Shown here one piece after another: positions 53,326 to 62,894 of a DNA stretch of 64,000 bases. A program made the position numbers and the translations under genes. A model generated the notes under the pieces. It saw nothing but the letters and a program-made list of their open reading frames with translations. It ran no database searches and was not told the origin of the DNA. Origin of the DNA: Acidimicrobiia bacterium (GTDB lineage: Bacteria > Acidobacteriota > Vicinamibacteria > Vicinamibacterales > CAVVIG01); the NCBI GenBank assembly GCA_016871175.1, contig VFZL01000002.1, positions 62,001 to 126,000 on the forward strand, given 5' to 3'. How positions within the stretch are numbered: position 1 is the stretch's first letter; each line of letters begins with the position of its first letter.

Positions 53326-55046
53326 ATGGTCATGGACGTGCGCGCGTGGGTCGCTGCGTGGTTCGCGTTAGCCTTAATCGCGCCAGCGCCTCAGCCACCA
53401 GCCCCAGCGCCAGCCGCCGATCTCGTCTTTCGCGGTGGAATCGTCTATACCGCCGATCCCGCTCGCCCCACTGCGCGCGCGGTCGCCGTGAAGGACGGCC
53501 GCATCGTGTACGTGGGGGACGAGACCGGTGTCCAACCGTTCATTGGTCGGTCGACACGCCTCATGGGGATCGCCGGCGACATGTTGCTGCCCGGCCTTCA
53601 CGACGCGTACGTGCATCTCGCCCCGGGGGGATCCGACTGATCGAGTGTGATCTGTCCAAGAACGATTCCACGCAGGCCGTGCTCGCCCACATCACCCGTT
53701 GCGCCCACGAGCGGCCCAAGGCTGCCTGGATCGCCGGAGGGGGATGGCAGCCGTCGGCCTTTTCCGACGGTCCGCGGACCCGTGTGCAACTGGACGCGGT
53801 CGTCAAGGATCGACCGGCGTTCTTCGCGTCCGCCGATGGACGTGCGCTCTGGGCGAACAGCCGAGCGCTCGACGCCGCCGGCATTGCGGCAGCCACGCCG
53901 GATCCGCCTGGCGGTCGCATCGAGCGAGACCCCCTGACGCGCGAGCCCACGGGTCTGCTCCGCGATCTGGCGGGAGCGCTCATACGACGCGCAGCGCCTC
54001 GCCCGACGCAGCAGGACTATGAGGAAGCGATTCGCCGAGCCCTCACGGTCGCGAATTCATTCGGAATCACGTCCGTGCATGACGCGATGACGGACGAGGA
54101 CGCCATCCCGGCTTTTCTGGCTCTCGACCGACGGAGCGCGCTGACGGCGCGTGTGACCGCGGCCGCCGCGCTCAGCCCGACGGTCCAGCTGGGGCAGGAC
54201 GTGCCTGGCGAGGTCGCGCGCCTCGAGCGCCTACGAGCGGACGCGCTGGGGACGCGTTTTCGTATCGTCGGGACCAAGGTTGGCGTCGACGGGGCGCTCG
54301 AGGGAAGGACGGCTGCTCTGCTGGAGCCCTACGTTGGGACCACAGATCGAGGGCCGACGCTCGTGTCGCCCGAGGTGCTTCAAGCGCTCGTTGTCGCGCT
54401 GGATCGTGCGAGGCTGTCCGTCCACGTGCACGCAATCGGCGATCGCGCCACGCGGATATCGCTCGATGCCATCGCCGCGGCGCGAGCCCGGAACGGCCCC
54501 GATGGCCCGACCCATCAGATCGCCCATCTTCCACTGGTGCGCCCGGCCGACATCCTGAGATTTCCCTCCCTCTGCGTAGCCGCCAACGTCCAGGGGCTCT
54601 GGGCCCATCGCGATCCGCAGACCGAGATGGTGATCGAGCCAAGTCTGGGACCGGAACGCGCTCGCCGCCTGTATGCGCTGGGGAGCTTGGCGCGCGCCGG
54701 TGCGCTGATCGTGGCGGGAAGCGACTGCTTATTCGCGTCGATGAACCCCTTCGAGGCGATTCAGGTCGCGCTGACACGACGTGGTCCGTCAGCCGCCGCC
54801 GGACCGGCGTGGTTACCCGACGAAGTGCTGACGCTCGACGCCATGCTTGCCGCGTACACGATCAACGGAGCACGCATCCAGCTGCAGGACGATCACGTCG
54901 GGTCGATCACTGTGGGGAAGGCAGCCGATCTGGTGGTCGTCGACCGAGACTTGACAGCCATCCCAGCAGCAGGCATCGCCGCCGCGCGCGTGCGCTTCAC
55001 GTTCATCGAAGGCCGCCAGGTCCACCCCATCGTCGGAAACCGCTAG
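53326..55046 (+). pseudogene. Amidohydrolase (YtcJ-like), frameshifted at a G6 run
   Basis: The first frame carries a signal peptide and DLVFRGGIVYTADPARPTAR, then DMLLPGLHDAYVHLAPGG and a stop at 53638. One missing base in the G run at 53625-53630 would join it to RLIECDLSKND, AWIAGGGWQPSAF, VGVDGALEGRTAALLEPYVG, LSVHVHAIGDRATRISLD, IVAGSDCLFASMNPFEAIQV and ADLVVVDRDL to TAG at 55044. The restored 573-residue protein is an exported YtcJ/AMPD-like amidohydrolase. The first metal motif, normally HxH, reads YVH, so one ligand is changed too. Confidence 0.85.
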
Positions 55047-55183
55047 AGCGCGCAGTAGCCGGGGCTGCTGCTGAACGCAGACGTCGTCGAGCCAGCCGAT
55101 TGCAGTTTGTCAACGCGATTGTCGTTTCGACTCGAGGTCGGCCGCCGATCGGCCCCGATGTGGGCATCACAGCTACGCGTGCC

Positions 55184-57679
55184 TCAAGGCGCGGTGGGTC
55201 TGCCCGCGGGCTCAATCCGTAGCAGCGCTGTCTCGCCTCCGCTCTCGCCGTCCGCATCGTCCTCGACCAGGAGGTAGATCAATCCATCGGCGCCCTGGCG
55301 CACGTCACGCACGCGCTTCGCGAGCTCCGTGAGGAGCGACTCGCGGCGGATCTCCTCGCCTCGGCTGTTGAAGACGACGCGATCCAGCCGACCGGTGCGT
55401 GAAATGCGTCCGCGTTGCAGGCCGCCGACGAACATGTTCCCTTTCCACGCAGAGAAGCGCTCACCGGTGTAGAACATGATGCCGGTGATCCCGATCGATG
55501 GCACCCAGATCACCTGGGGCGGTTCGAAGCCGTCCTGCCACGGGCGCGTCGAGGTCGGCACGCCGTCGTAGTCGCGTCCGTAACTGACGACCGGCCAGCC
55601 GTAGTTGCGCCCAGGCAGAATGAGATTGACCTCATCACCGCCCTGGCGTCCGTGCTCGGTCGACCAGACCGCGCCGGTGACCGGATGCACGGTCAGCCCG
55701 ACCTGGCTGCGATGACCCAGCGAGTAAATTTCCGGCTTGTATCCAGGCTTGTTCACGAATGGATTGTCCGCAGGCACCTTCCCATCGTCGTGCAGGCGGA
55801 GGATCTTGCCACCGTACTCAGAAGGATCCTGGGCGCGCATATCGTCCGCGGTCGTCGTGATGTAGAGCATGCCGTCGTGCCCGAACGCCAGGCGGGTGGC
55901 GGCCGTGGACCGCGGCGACGCGACGAAGATCTCCTCGATGTTCGAGAGTGCATGACCGTCGAATCGTCCACGGCTCACGGCAAGCGTCGCGCGACTGTCA
56001 GCGGCCGGCTTCATGTAACTGAGATAGATGAGTCGATTCTCAGCGAACTTCGGATGGAGGACGACGTCCATCAGGCCCCACATGCTGAGCACTTGCACGG
56101 GGGGTACACCGGCGATCGGCTGTGGGTCGAGCTTTCCTTGATGAATCAGACGCAGTCGTCCAGCGCGTTCCGTGACCAGGATGTCACCGTCGGGCAAAAG
56201 CGCGAAGCTCCACGGATGTGCGAAGCCCTTCGCCACGGTCGTCACGCGGATCCGCTCGTACTCCGCGGTGTCGTACGTACTCGGCGCGTCCGCGAGCGCG
56301 ACGCGATCCACGCCCATCGCGCCAGCCGGCCCTGGGTTGCGACGCGGCACGGCAGGAGCGCCACCTTCCGCAGCGCGCGCTACGACGGCCACGGAGCCGG
56401 CAGCGGGCTCGATGCGTAACACAGCGCCTTCACCATCCTCGCCGGTCATCTCGTCCTCAGCCGCCAGGTAGAGGAATCCGTCGGGTCCCTGCTTGACGTC
56501 GCGGACGCGCTTCTTCAACTCGGTGAGCAGCGCCTCGCGCCGCATCTCCTCGCCGCGCCCGTTGAACACGACGCGCTCGAGCAGTCCGGTGCGATTGACT
56601 TCGCCAGTCCGCATGCCGCCCACGAATACGTTGCCCTTCCACGCGGGAAACCGATCGCCCGTATAGAAGACGATGCCGGAGGCGGCGATTGAGGGGCTCC
56701 AGAAGACCAGCGGTTGCTCCATGGACGCGCGCCACTGCACTGGGGTCACCCACGGACCTGGATACGTGCGGCCGTAGCTGACGACGGGCCAGCCGTAGTT
56801 CTTCCCAGCGGCGAGCACGTTGATCTCGTCGCCGCCGTTCGGTCCGTTCTCGGTCGTCCAGATCGCCCCGCTCTCTGGATGGACCGCAATTCCCACGTTG
56901 CTGCGATGACCGAGCGTGAAGACCTCAGGGCGATGCCCCGGTCGTCCGACGAACGGATTGTCGGGTGGCACCGTCCCGTCGTCTCGAAGCCGGAGGACCT
57001 TGCCGGCGATGTCGTTCGGATCCTGTGCGCGGTTGCGACCGGCACCTTGGATGGTCATGTAGATCATCCCGTCGCGCCCGAAGACGATGCGCGTCGTGCC
57101 GCTGGCATTGGGTTGCGCGACGAAGATGTCCTGAACGTCGTAAAGAGACGATCCCTCGAGACGTCCTCTCGCAAGCGCGGCGGTCGAGACCTTCTCGCCA
57201 ACAGGCGCCGAGTAGGTGAGGTATACGAGCTTGTTCTGTGCGAACTGCGGATGCACGGCCACGTCCATCAAGCCGAACAGCCCCACCGCGTGAACCGCCG
57301 GCACACCGCTCACAGGCGTGGGATCGAGCTTGCCATCCCTGACGATCCGCAATCGACCCGGACGCTCGGCCACGAGCAGACGCCCATCAGGCAGGAACGC
57401 CAGGCTCCACGGATGGACCAACCCCTTCGCCACCGTGACGACGCGGATCGCCGAGTGCTCAGCAGTCGGAAGCGTCGCTGGCATGTCGGAGAGTGGACGA
57501 CGAGGCACGCCGAGTTGCCGACAGGTCGGGTCAAGCGCGCCGCCGGAACACGGACGATTTGCGGCGGTGGTCGTCGACGGAGGCTGTTGGCCGACGATGA
57601 CGCCGGCATTCGAGAGTGCTGCCAGGAACACGAGGGTACGTGGCCCGACTTCTCGAACAGCTGACAACGGCAACCTCAT
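55184..57679 (-). CDS. Two-propeller PQQ-dependent sugar dehydrogenase (sGDH/YliI type duplicated in one chain)
   Basis: 831 residues from the ATG at 57679 with a signal peptide. Two complete soluble-glucose-dehydrogenase-type six-bladed propellers follow one another without a stop. The first has VTVAKGLVHPWSLAFLPDGR, RIVFGRDGMIYMTI, VFTLGHRSNVGIAVHPESGA and GGDEINVLAAGKNYGWPVVS. The second has VTTVAKGFAHPWSFALLPDG, RLAFGHDGMLYITTT, YSLGHRSQVGLTVHPVTGA and GGDEVNLILPGRNYGWPVVS. HPxSGxxW, PQQ-site LGHRS and calcium-site motifs are kept in both halves. It probably oxidises aldoses in the periplasm. The gene is divergent from haem-propeller copy 2. Confidence 0.87.
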   Translation of the reverse strand: MRLPLSAVREVGPRTLVFLAALSNAGVIVGQQPPSTTTAANRPCSGGALDPTCRQLGVPRRPLSDMPATLPTAEHSAIRVVTVAKGLVHPWSLAFLPDGRLLVAERPGRLRIVRDGKLDPTPVSGVPAVHAVGLFGLMDVAVHPQFAQNKLVYLTYSAPVGEKVSTAALARGRLEGSSLYDVQDIFVAQPNASGTTRIVFGRDGMIYMTIQGAGRNRAQDPNDIAGKVLRLRDDGTVPPDNPFVGRPGHRPEVFTLGHRSNVGIAVHPESGAIWTTENGPNGGDEINVLAAGKNYGWPVVSYGRTYPGPWVTPVQWRASMEQPLVFWSPSIAASGIVFYTGDRFPAWKGNVFVGGMRTGEVNRTGLLERVVFNGRGEEMRREALLTELKKRVRDVKQGPDGFLYLAAEDEMTGEDGEGAVLRIEPAAGSVAVVARAAEGGAPAVPRRNPGPAGAMGVDRVALADAPSTYDTAEYERIRVTTVAKGFAHPWSFALLPDGDILVTERAGRLRLIHQGKLDPQPIAGVPPVQVLSMWGLMDVVLHPKFAENRLIYLSYMKPAADSRATLAVSRGRFDGHALSNIEEIFVASPRSTAATRLAFGHDGMLYITTTADDMRAQDPSEYGGKILRLHDDGKVPADNPFVNKPGYKPEIYSLGHRSQVGLTVHPVTGAVWSTEHGRQGGDEVNLILPGRNYGWPVVSYGRDYDGVPTSTRPWQDGFEPPQVIWVPSIGITGIMFYTGERFSAWKGNMFVGGLQRGRISRTGRLDRVVFNSRGEEIRRESLLTELAKRVRDVRQGADGLIYLLVEDDADGESGGETALLRIEPAGRPTAP

Positions 57680-57982
57680 AACGACTCCATTCGAGGAACG
57701 AGGCGCACGGTTAGAAACGGTCGCTCGCGCTGATTCTACTGCTGGGGCAAGCGGGCGGCCAGGCTGCTGCCATCCGACGCTGGAGTGACCATCCCACAGT
57801 GGCGAGGACAATCCATCGGACGGTGGGAGGGGGGCCTTCGTGATCGAATCTCGGCACTGGGCCGCCGCTCGTCCGAGCGCACCCGCGACATCTCGCGACA
57901 TTTCTCGGTCTGAAAGCGCCACACACTGACCGCAAGGGTTGGCTCGTTCCGGTCGTATCAACTTGCATCGCAGGGGTGGAAT
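57680..57982. promoter_or_regulatory. Divergent promoter region of the two-propeller dehydrogenase and haem-propeller copy 2
   Basis: Three hundred bases between divergent starts. On the minus strand TAGAATC (57738 to 57732) lies 54 bases before the dehydrogenase start. The plus-strand promoter was not identified. Confidence 0.4.
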
Positions 57983-60154
57983 ATGTCCCGCGCACGTCGT
58001 TTTCTTGGAGTGCTCGTCGTCGCGTGTGTTGCCCCGACGGCCATGTGGCTGACCGGACCCACGGTCCGCGCGGGGAGTGACGACATCGCGGGCACGGTCC
58101 GAGGACCGCAGGGGCCTGAGGCTGGCGTCTGGGTCATCGCCGAGACGACGAATCTGCCCAGCAAGCTGACCAAGATCGTCGTCACCGACGCCGGCGGGAA
58201 GTATGTACTGCCGGACCTGCCGTCGGCGGGCTATGACGTGTGGGTGCGCGGCTACGGCCTCGCTGACTCCGAGAAGAAGCGGGCGAAGCCCGGCGACACC
58301 CTCGCATTCACCGTGAAACAACCCGCCAGCCCACAGGAGGCCGCGTCGATTTACCCGTCCAACTACTGGTACTCGCTTCTACAGATTCCCGAGGCGGGCG
58401 AGTTCCCCGGGACCGGGCAGGGCGGCAATGGCATCGCCCCGGGTATGCGGACGCAGGCGCACTGGATCGATCGATTGAAGGATGGCTGCGAGCTGTGTCA
58501 TCAGATGGGCAACAAGGCGACCCGCGAGATGCCGATGCTCGACCTCGGGAAGTTCCCGTCGGCCAAGGATGCGTGGGAGCTGCGGATCAACGCAGGCACC
58601 AGCGGTCCGCTGATGATGAGCGCCTTGAATCGCCTCGGCCCGAAGCGCGCAATCGACATGTACGCCGGTTGGTCTGACCTGATCAAGGGCGGCGCGCTTC
58701 CGCTCGCACCACCTCGCCCCCAAGGCAAGGAGCGGAACGTGGTGATCACGATGTGGAATTGGGGCAACCCTCGGACCGTGGTTCACGACGAGATCGTCAC
58801 CGACAAGCGAAATCCGACCCTGTATGCGAATGGCCCGGTCTACGGCCTCGGCGGAAGTGCCTTCGTCGTCTTGGATCCCAAGACGCACACGAGCAAGATG
58901 ATCGACATGAAGACGCGCGTGCCGATGCGGTTCGAGGGCGATTCGTATCAGTCGGCGAACGCCCAAGTGCCATCACTGTATTGGGGACACGAGCGTGCGC
59001 CGGGTACGCCGGTCAGTGGACACAACCCGATGATGGACGACAAGGGGCGGGTGTGGATCACGCAGGTCGTACGTCCGGGCGCCGCCAATCCTGACTGGTG
59101 CAAAGAGGGATCGACGCACGCCTCCGCGACGTACTTCCCGATTCCTCAGAACGCGATTCGCCGGCAGCTCTCCTACTTCGACTCCAAGAGCGGGTCGTTC
59201 GAGCTCATCGACACCTGCTACGGCACGCACCATCTGCAGTTCGGAAGAGACGACACGCTGTGGTTGAGTGGCGACAGCAACGTGATCGGCTGGCTCGACA
59301 CGAAGCAGTACGACAAGACCAAAGACGAGCGTGCGTCGCAAGCCTGGTGCCCGACGGTCATCGACACCAACGGGGACGGCAAGATCACCAAGCCGTGGAA
59401 CGAGCCGAACGCGACGACGATCGATCCCACCAAGGACACGCGGATCGCCAGCTTCAACTACGGGATCATTCCGAATCCGAAGGATGGATCGGTGTGGGTC
59501 GGCAAACCTGGGCCGATGCCCGGGAGCCTCGTGCGTCTGGAGCTGGGCAGCAATCCGCCCGAGACCTGCCGGACCGAGGTGTTCGAGCCGCCGTTCCAGA
59601 ACGCGGCCGTGGATCAGAAGCAGTGGGGATTTGGTCCGCGTGGCATCGACATCGACACGAGCGGACTCATCTGGACCGCGCTCGGCGGGAGCGGTCACAT
59701 TGCGAGCTTCGACCGCAGCAAGTGCAAGGTCCTGAACGGTCCGAAGGCCACCGGCCAGCACTGTCCGCAAGGCTGGACGTTGTATCCGACGCCTGGCCCG
59801 AGCTTCCGCGGTGTCTCAGGCGCGATCACCACCGATTTCCACTATTACAATTGGGTCGATCAGTTCAACACGCTGGGGCTGGGTGAAAACATCCCGATCG
59901 CGAACGGCACCGGATCGGACTCGCTCATCGCGCTCGATCCGAAGACGCGCGAGATGATCACGATGCGCGTACCGTATCCGCTCGGCTTCTACACGCGTGG
60001 CCTCGATGGCCGCATCGACGATCCGAAGGCGGGGTGGAAGGGCCGCGGCGTGTGGGCGAGTTACGACTCGTTCAACTGGCACAACGAGGGCGGGAGGGGC
60101 ACGCTCGGCGCTGCGGTGCGATTCCAGATGCGACCGAATCCGCTCGCCGAGTAG
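57983..60154 (+). CDS. Exported haem-binding propeller protein with regulatory-like domain (copy 2)
   Basis: 723 residues. It matches copy 1 at 34003 over its length: signal peptide, beta-sandwich (IAGTVRGPQGPEAGVWVIAE, GKYVLPDLPSAGYDVWVRGY), YPSNYWYSLLQIPEAGEFPG, CELCH haem site (residues 169-173), RNPTLYANGPVYGLGG, NPMMDDKGRVWITQVV, DTNGDGKITKPWNE from residue 461, FGPRGIDIDTSGLIWTALGG and VPYPLGFYTRGLDGRIDDPK. One haem and a lyase-like propeller suggest an electron-transfer or sensing role with the neighbouring dehydrogenases, but this is unproven. Confidence 0.82.
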   Translation: MSRARRFLGVLVVACVAPTAMWLTGPTVRAGSDDIAGTVRGPQGPEAGVWVIAETTNLPSKLTKIVVTDAGGKYVLPDLPSAGYDVWVRGYGLADSEKKRAKPGDTLAFTVKQPASPQEAASIYPSNYWYSLLQIPEAGEFPGTGQGGNGIAPGMRTQAHWIDRLKDGCELCHQMGNKATREMPMLDLGKFPSAKDAWELRINAGTSGPLMMSALNRLGPKRAIDMYAGWSDLIKGGALPLAPPRPQGKERNVVITMWNWGNPRTVVHDEIVTDKRNPTLYANGPVYGLGGSAFVVLDPKTHTSKMIDMKTRVPMRFEGDSYQSANAQVPSLYWGHERAPGTPVSGHNPMMDDKGRVWITQVVRPGAANPDWCKEGSTHASATYFPIPQNAIRRQLSYFDSKSGSFELIDTCYGTHHLQFGRDDTLWLSGDSNVIGWLDTKQYDKTKDERASQAWCPTVIDTNGDGKITKPWNEPNATTIDPTKDTRIASFNYGIIPNPKDGSVWVGKPGPMPGSLVRLELGSNPPETCRTEVFEPPFQNAAVDQKQWGFGPRGIDIDTSGLIWTALGGSGHIASFDRSKCKVLNGPKATGQHCPQGWTLYPTPGPSFRGVSGAITTDFHYYNWVDQFNTLGLGENIPIANGTGSDSLIALDPKTREMITMRVPYPLGFYTRGLDGRIDDPKAGWKGRGVWASYDSFNWHNEGGRGTLGAAVRFQMRPNPLAE

Positions 60155-60161
60155 AAGCCGA

Positions 60162-60686
60162 TCAGAATGTCGCGTTGAATGCTCCGCTGGTCACCGTCTT
60201 GGTCCCGGTGGCTCCTGCTCCGGAGGCACCCGGCGCCGGGACTGCCGTAAAGAAGAATGTCCCCGACACGCTCGAGGACGTCAGCGTCGCGATGGTGAGC
60301 GAACCGCTGCCGCCAGGGCCCGATGCGGCCCAACTCCCTGTGACGGTGCTCCCGTTTGTCGTGATCACATTCATCACGGTCGTGCTCGAGGAGTTGATGG
60401 TGGTCGTGCCCACAACGGCACGCGCGGCGAAGGTGATCGAAAGCGTCAGAGCGGCATTGTTGGAGGCGACGTTCAGGTTCCCCGATGGATTGACGCTGGC
60501 CGCATTGACGGTGCCCGTGTAGGCGACGCCGTCGATGATGGCTGTCACTATTCCCCGATTCGATGAACCGCCGGAACCGCCAGAACCTGACCCTGAGCTG
60601 CTTCCGCCGCTGGGAGTTCCCGGGTTGCGGCCGCCTCAGGCCATTGTCAGGATGACAAACGTCAGAAGTCCCAAGCGCAGATGCAT
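60162..60686 (-). pseudogene. Putative lipoprotein with an in-frame TGA at the lipobox cysteine position
   Basis: From an ATG at 60684-60686 the frame reads HLRLGLLTFVILTMA, then TGA (60636-60638), then GGRNPGTPSGGSSSGSGSGG, a serine/glycine linker typical of lipoproteins, and a beta-rich domain (TAIIDGVAYTGTVNAASV, LSITFAARAVVGTTTINSSS, GTKTVTSGAFNATF) to the TAA near 60162. The TGA is exactly where the lipidated cysteine of L-T-M-A-C would be. If translation starts at the GTG at 60548 instead, a domain without any export signal results. The domain resembles DUF6252-like proteins. It ends 7 bases from the convergent haem-propeller gene. Confidence 0.65.
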
Positions 60687-60747
60687 CACGTCTCCCATCG
60701 AGGCTTCCTGAGCCGACTCGGTCTGGCCGACGACCCGGCGTTCGGCC

Positions 60748-62040
60748 CTACTTTCCGACAGGCTCCAGCTTCAGAAGGGCCCCGTGGTTCTCATCGGTCA
60801 GCAAGTAGATGAGACCATCGGGGCTCTGCCTGATGTCGCGGATGCGCTGCTTGAGATCGGTGAGCATGGACTCACGCGCGACCGGCTGTCCTTTCGGGTT
60901 CAGTACGATGCGCTGAAACACCATCCCGCGCATACCGCCGACGAAGAGGTTCCCTTTCCAACTCTCGAACTTCTCGCCCGTGTAGAACAGGAAGCCTGAC
61001 GGGGCAATCGAAGGAACCCAGAAGAGAAACGGCGATTCCATGCCCGGCGCGCCGTGCTCCGGCGTGAGCGGACCTGAGGTGTCGCCGGTCAGGTCGCCGC
61101 TGTAGGCACGGCCGTACGAGACCACCGGCCAGCCGTAGTTCTTGCCAGCTCTGATGATGTTGATCTCGTCGCCACCCATCGGTCCGTTCTCGTGCTCCCA
61201 GAGCTCCCCCGTCTGTGGATGCACGAAGAGGCCCAGGCTGTTGCGAATGCCAAGCGCATAGATCTCCGGCTTGTAGCCCTCCCGTCCGACGAACGGATTG
61301 TCGGCTGGCACGCTCCCGTCATCGTTCAAGCGAAGGATCTTGCCCGCGTGATTGGAGGGATTCTGCGAGTCTTCGGGCTGCGCCGTGCCGGGGCGATTCA
61401 ACCGGATCGGGACGCCGATCGCGAGGTAGAGCGTTCGGCCGTCGCGGTCGAAGGCAATGCGCGCGGCCGACGGCGTCGCACACCACGCATCCGAGACGAA
61501 GACGTCCTTCACATCAGTCAGGGAGGCGCCGCCGTCCCAGCGGGCGCGGCCGAGCACGGCCGTGGCGACATCCTTCTCTCCGGGCTTCAGCTTGTAATAG
61601 GTGAAGTAGATCAGACGGTTTTCGGAGAACCGCGGGTGGAGCGCGATGTCCTGAAGCCCTTTGAGCCGCGTGTCGAGCACGTCGGGTATGCCGGCAATGG
61701 GCTTTGGATCGAGAACACCATTACGGACGACGCGCAGGCGACCGGCGCGCTCGGTCACGAGAATACTGCCATCGGGGACAAACGCCATTGAGAAAGGTCG
61801 GCTGAGCCCCTTGATCGGCGTCACTTTGAACGTGTGGCCGATGCTCGTCACCGGAGGCACCGAGTCCGGCATGCGATCGACATCGGTTGGCTGCGGCTGT
61901 GCACCCAGTTCGCGTCCTGGCTGTGGGGCGGCCGTCGCAGGCGATCCCGCCTGCTGGGCGAGGCTCACGCCGGCAGTAGAGCCGCACGCCAGCATCACCA
62001 GTGAGAGCGTCAACGTCACCTTTCGCCAGTCATCGACCAT
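60748..62040 (-). CDS. PQQ-dependent sugar dehydrogenase (sGDH/YliI type, single propeller)
   Basis: 430 residues from the ATG at 62040 (AAGGTGAGG upstream). The signal peptide ends near VSLAQQ. Family motifs are GLSRPFSMAFVPDGSILVTE, LHPRFSENRLIYFTYYKLKP, RIAFDRDGRTLYLAI, YALGIRNSLGLFVHPQTGEL and GGDEINIIRAGKNYGWPVVS. The HR of the PQQ-site LGHRS in other members is LGIRN here. It is a periplasmic aldose or related dehydrogenase, a divergent cousin of the two halves of the gene at 55184. A TAGAATC element lies 69 bases upstream. Confidence 0.88.
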   Translation of the reverse strand: MVDDWRKVTLTLSLVMLACGSTAGVSLAQQAGSPATAAPQPGRELGAQPQPTDVDRMPDSVPPVTSIGHTFKVTPIKGLSRPFSMAFVPDGSILVTERAGRLRVVRNGVLDPKPIAGIPDVLDTRLKGLQDIALHPRFSENRLIYFTYYKLKPGEKDVATAVLGRARWDGGASLTDVKDVFVSDAWCATPSAARIAFDRDGRTLYLAIGVPIRLNRPGTAQPEDSQNPSNHAGKILRLNDDGSVPADNPFVGREGYKPEIYALGIRNSLGLFVHPQTGELWEHENGPMGGDEINIIRAGKNYGWPVVSYGRAYSGDLTGDTSGPLTPEHGAPGMESPFLFWVPSIAPSGFLFYTGEKFESWKGNLFVGGMRGMVFQRIVLNPKGQPVARESMLTDLKQRIRDIRQSPDGLIYLLTDENHGALLKLEPVGK

Positions 62041-62108
62041 AGCCTCACCTTGGCGCGCTCCGCGGCGCGGCGGGATGCGGTCCGCCGCCCGGCCGCGAGA
62101 CTGCGGTG

Positions 62109-62114
62109 ATTCTA
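62109..62114 (-). promoter_or_regulatory. Candidate -10 element TAGAAT of the single-propeller dehydrogenase
   Basis: On the minus strand GGTAGAATCACC, 69 bases before the ATG at 62040. It matches elements at 33943 and 57738. Confidence 0.4.
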
Positions 62115-62259
62115 CCGATCCCGCAGCGAACGAGGCGCAGAAAATCAACAGCTCGAGCCGCAGCCTCCCTCTCGGCTTCGGCACGGCCACGCGGGACGCC
62201 CTGTGCTTGCGCGGGCTGCCGGGGTCGCACGACAATGGGCCGCGTGAAAGGACATCATC

Positions 62260-62859
62260 ATGCTGAACGCTCGTTTCCTCATGTTCGTCGCGTGTTCGCT
62301 CGGCGCGTGGCTGTGGGCCGCGCCGCTCGCAGCTCAGCAACCCACGGCCGCACCGCCGATGACGATGACCATCACCGGGTTCCCGGACGGAGGGCAGATT
62401 CCAGTGAAGTTCAGCCAGGCCGCACCCGGGGCTGCCCCTGGTGAGGGGACGTCACCGGCGATCACCTGGGCCAATGTCCCTGCTGGCACCCAGAGCTTCG
62501 TGATCAACATGCGCGACATGGACGTGGCCCGGAACAAGACCACCGAGGATCAGGCGCACTGGGTGGTGTGGAACATTCCTGCCGCCACGAAAGGGTTGCC
62601 CGAAGGCGTCGCCAAGGGCTCACAGTTGCCGGACGGCAGCTATCAGATCAGCGCCACGGGTCCGGTGTACCGAGGCCCGGGTGCGCCAGCGACCGGTCCG
62701 ATGCACCACTACATGTTCGAGCTGTTCGCGCTCGACACGAAGCTGGACGTCAGGCCCACGGCCGACGCATTCGAGACGCGCGCGGCCGTCATGAAGGCGA
62801 TGCAGGGGCACGTCCTCGGAAAGGCTGTCTACGGCGGGCTGTTCAAGCGTCCGCAGTAG
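62260..62859 (+). CDS. YbhB/YbcL family (PEBP-like) exported protein
   Basis: 199 residues from the ATG at 62260. A signal peptide (FLMFVACSLGAWLWAAPLAA) precedes a phosphatidylethanolamine-binding-protein fold: GTSPAITWANVPAGTQSFVI, MRDMDVARNKTTEDQAHWVV, WNIPAATKGLPEGV, PMHHYMFELFALD and HVLGKAVYGGLF. The conserved DxD/HW and GPxxxxHxYxF motifs of the ligand pocket are present. The ligand and role are unknown; it is periplasmic by its signal. It is convergent with the FMN-binding gene. Confidence 0.88.
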   Translation: MLNARFLMFVACSLGAWLWAAPLAAQQPTAAPPMTMTITGFPDGGQIPVKFSQAAPGAAPGEGTSPAITWANVPAGTQSFVINMRDMDVARNKTTEDQAHWVVWNIPAATKGLPEGVAKGSQLPDGSYQISATGPVYRGPGAPATGPMHHYMFELFALDTKLDVRPTADAFETRAAVMKAMQGHVLGKAVYGGLFKRPQ

Positions 62860-62894
62860 AGAGCCTGACGCGTCGACGAGACCGCGATGCCGCC

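Noticed and set aside
55184-58321. A 1045-residue reading frame as one protein
   Set aside because: The first 214 codons upstream of 57679 are antisense to haem-propeller copy 2 and lack family features; the signal peptide begins at 57679.
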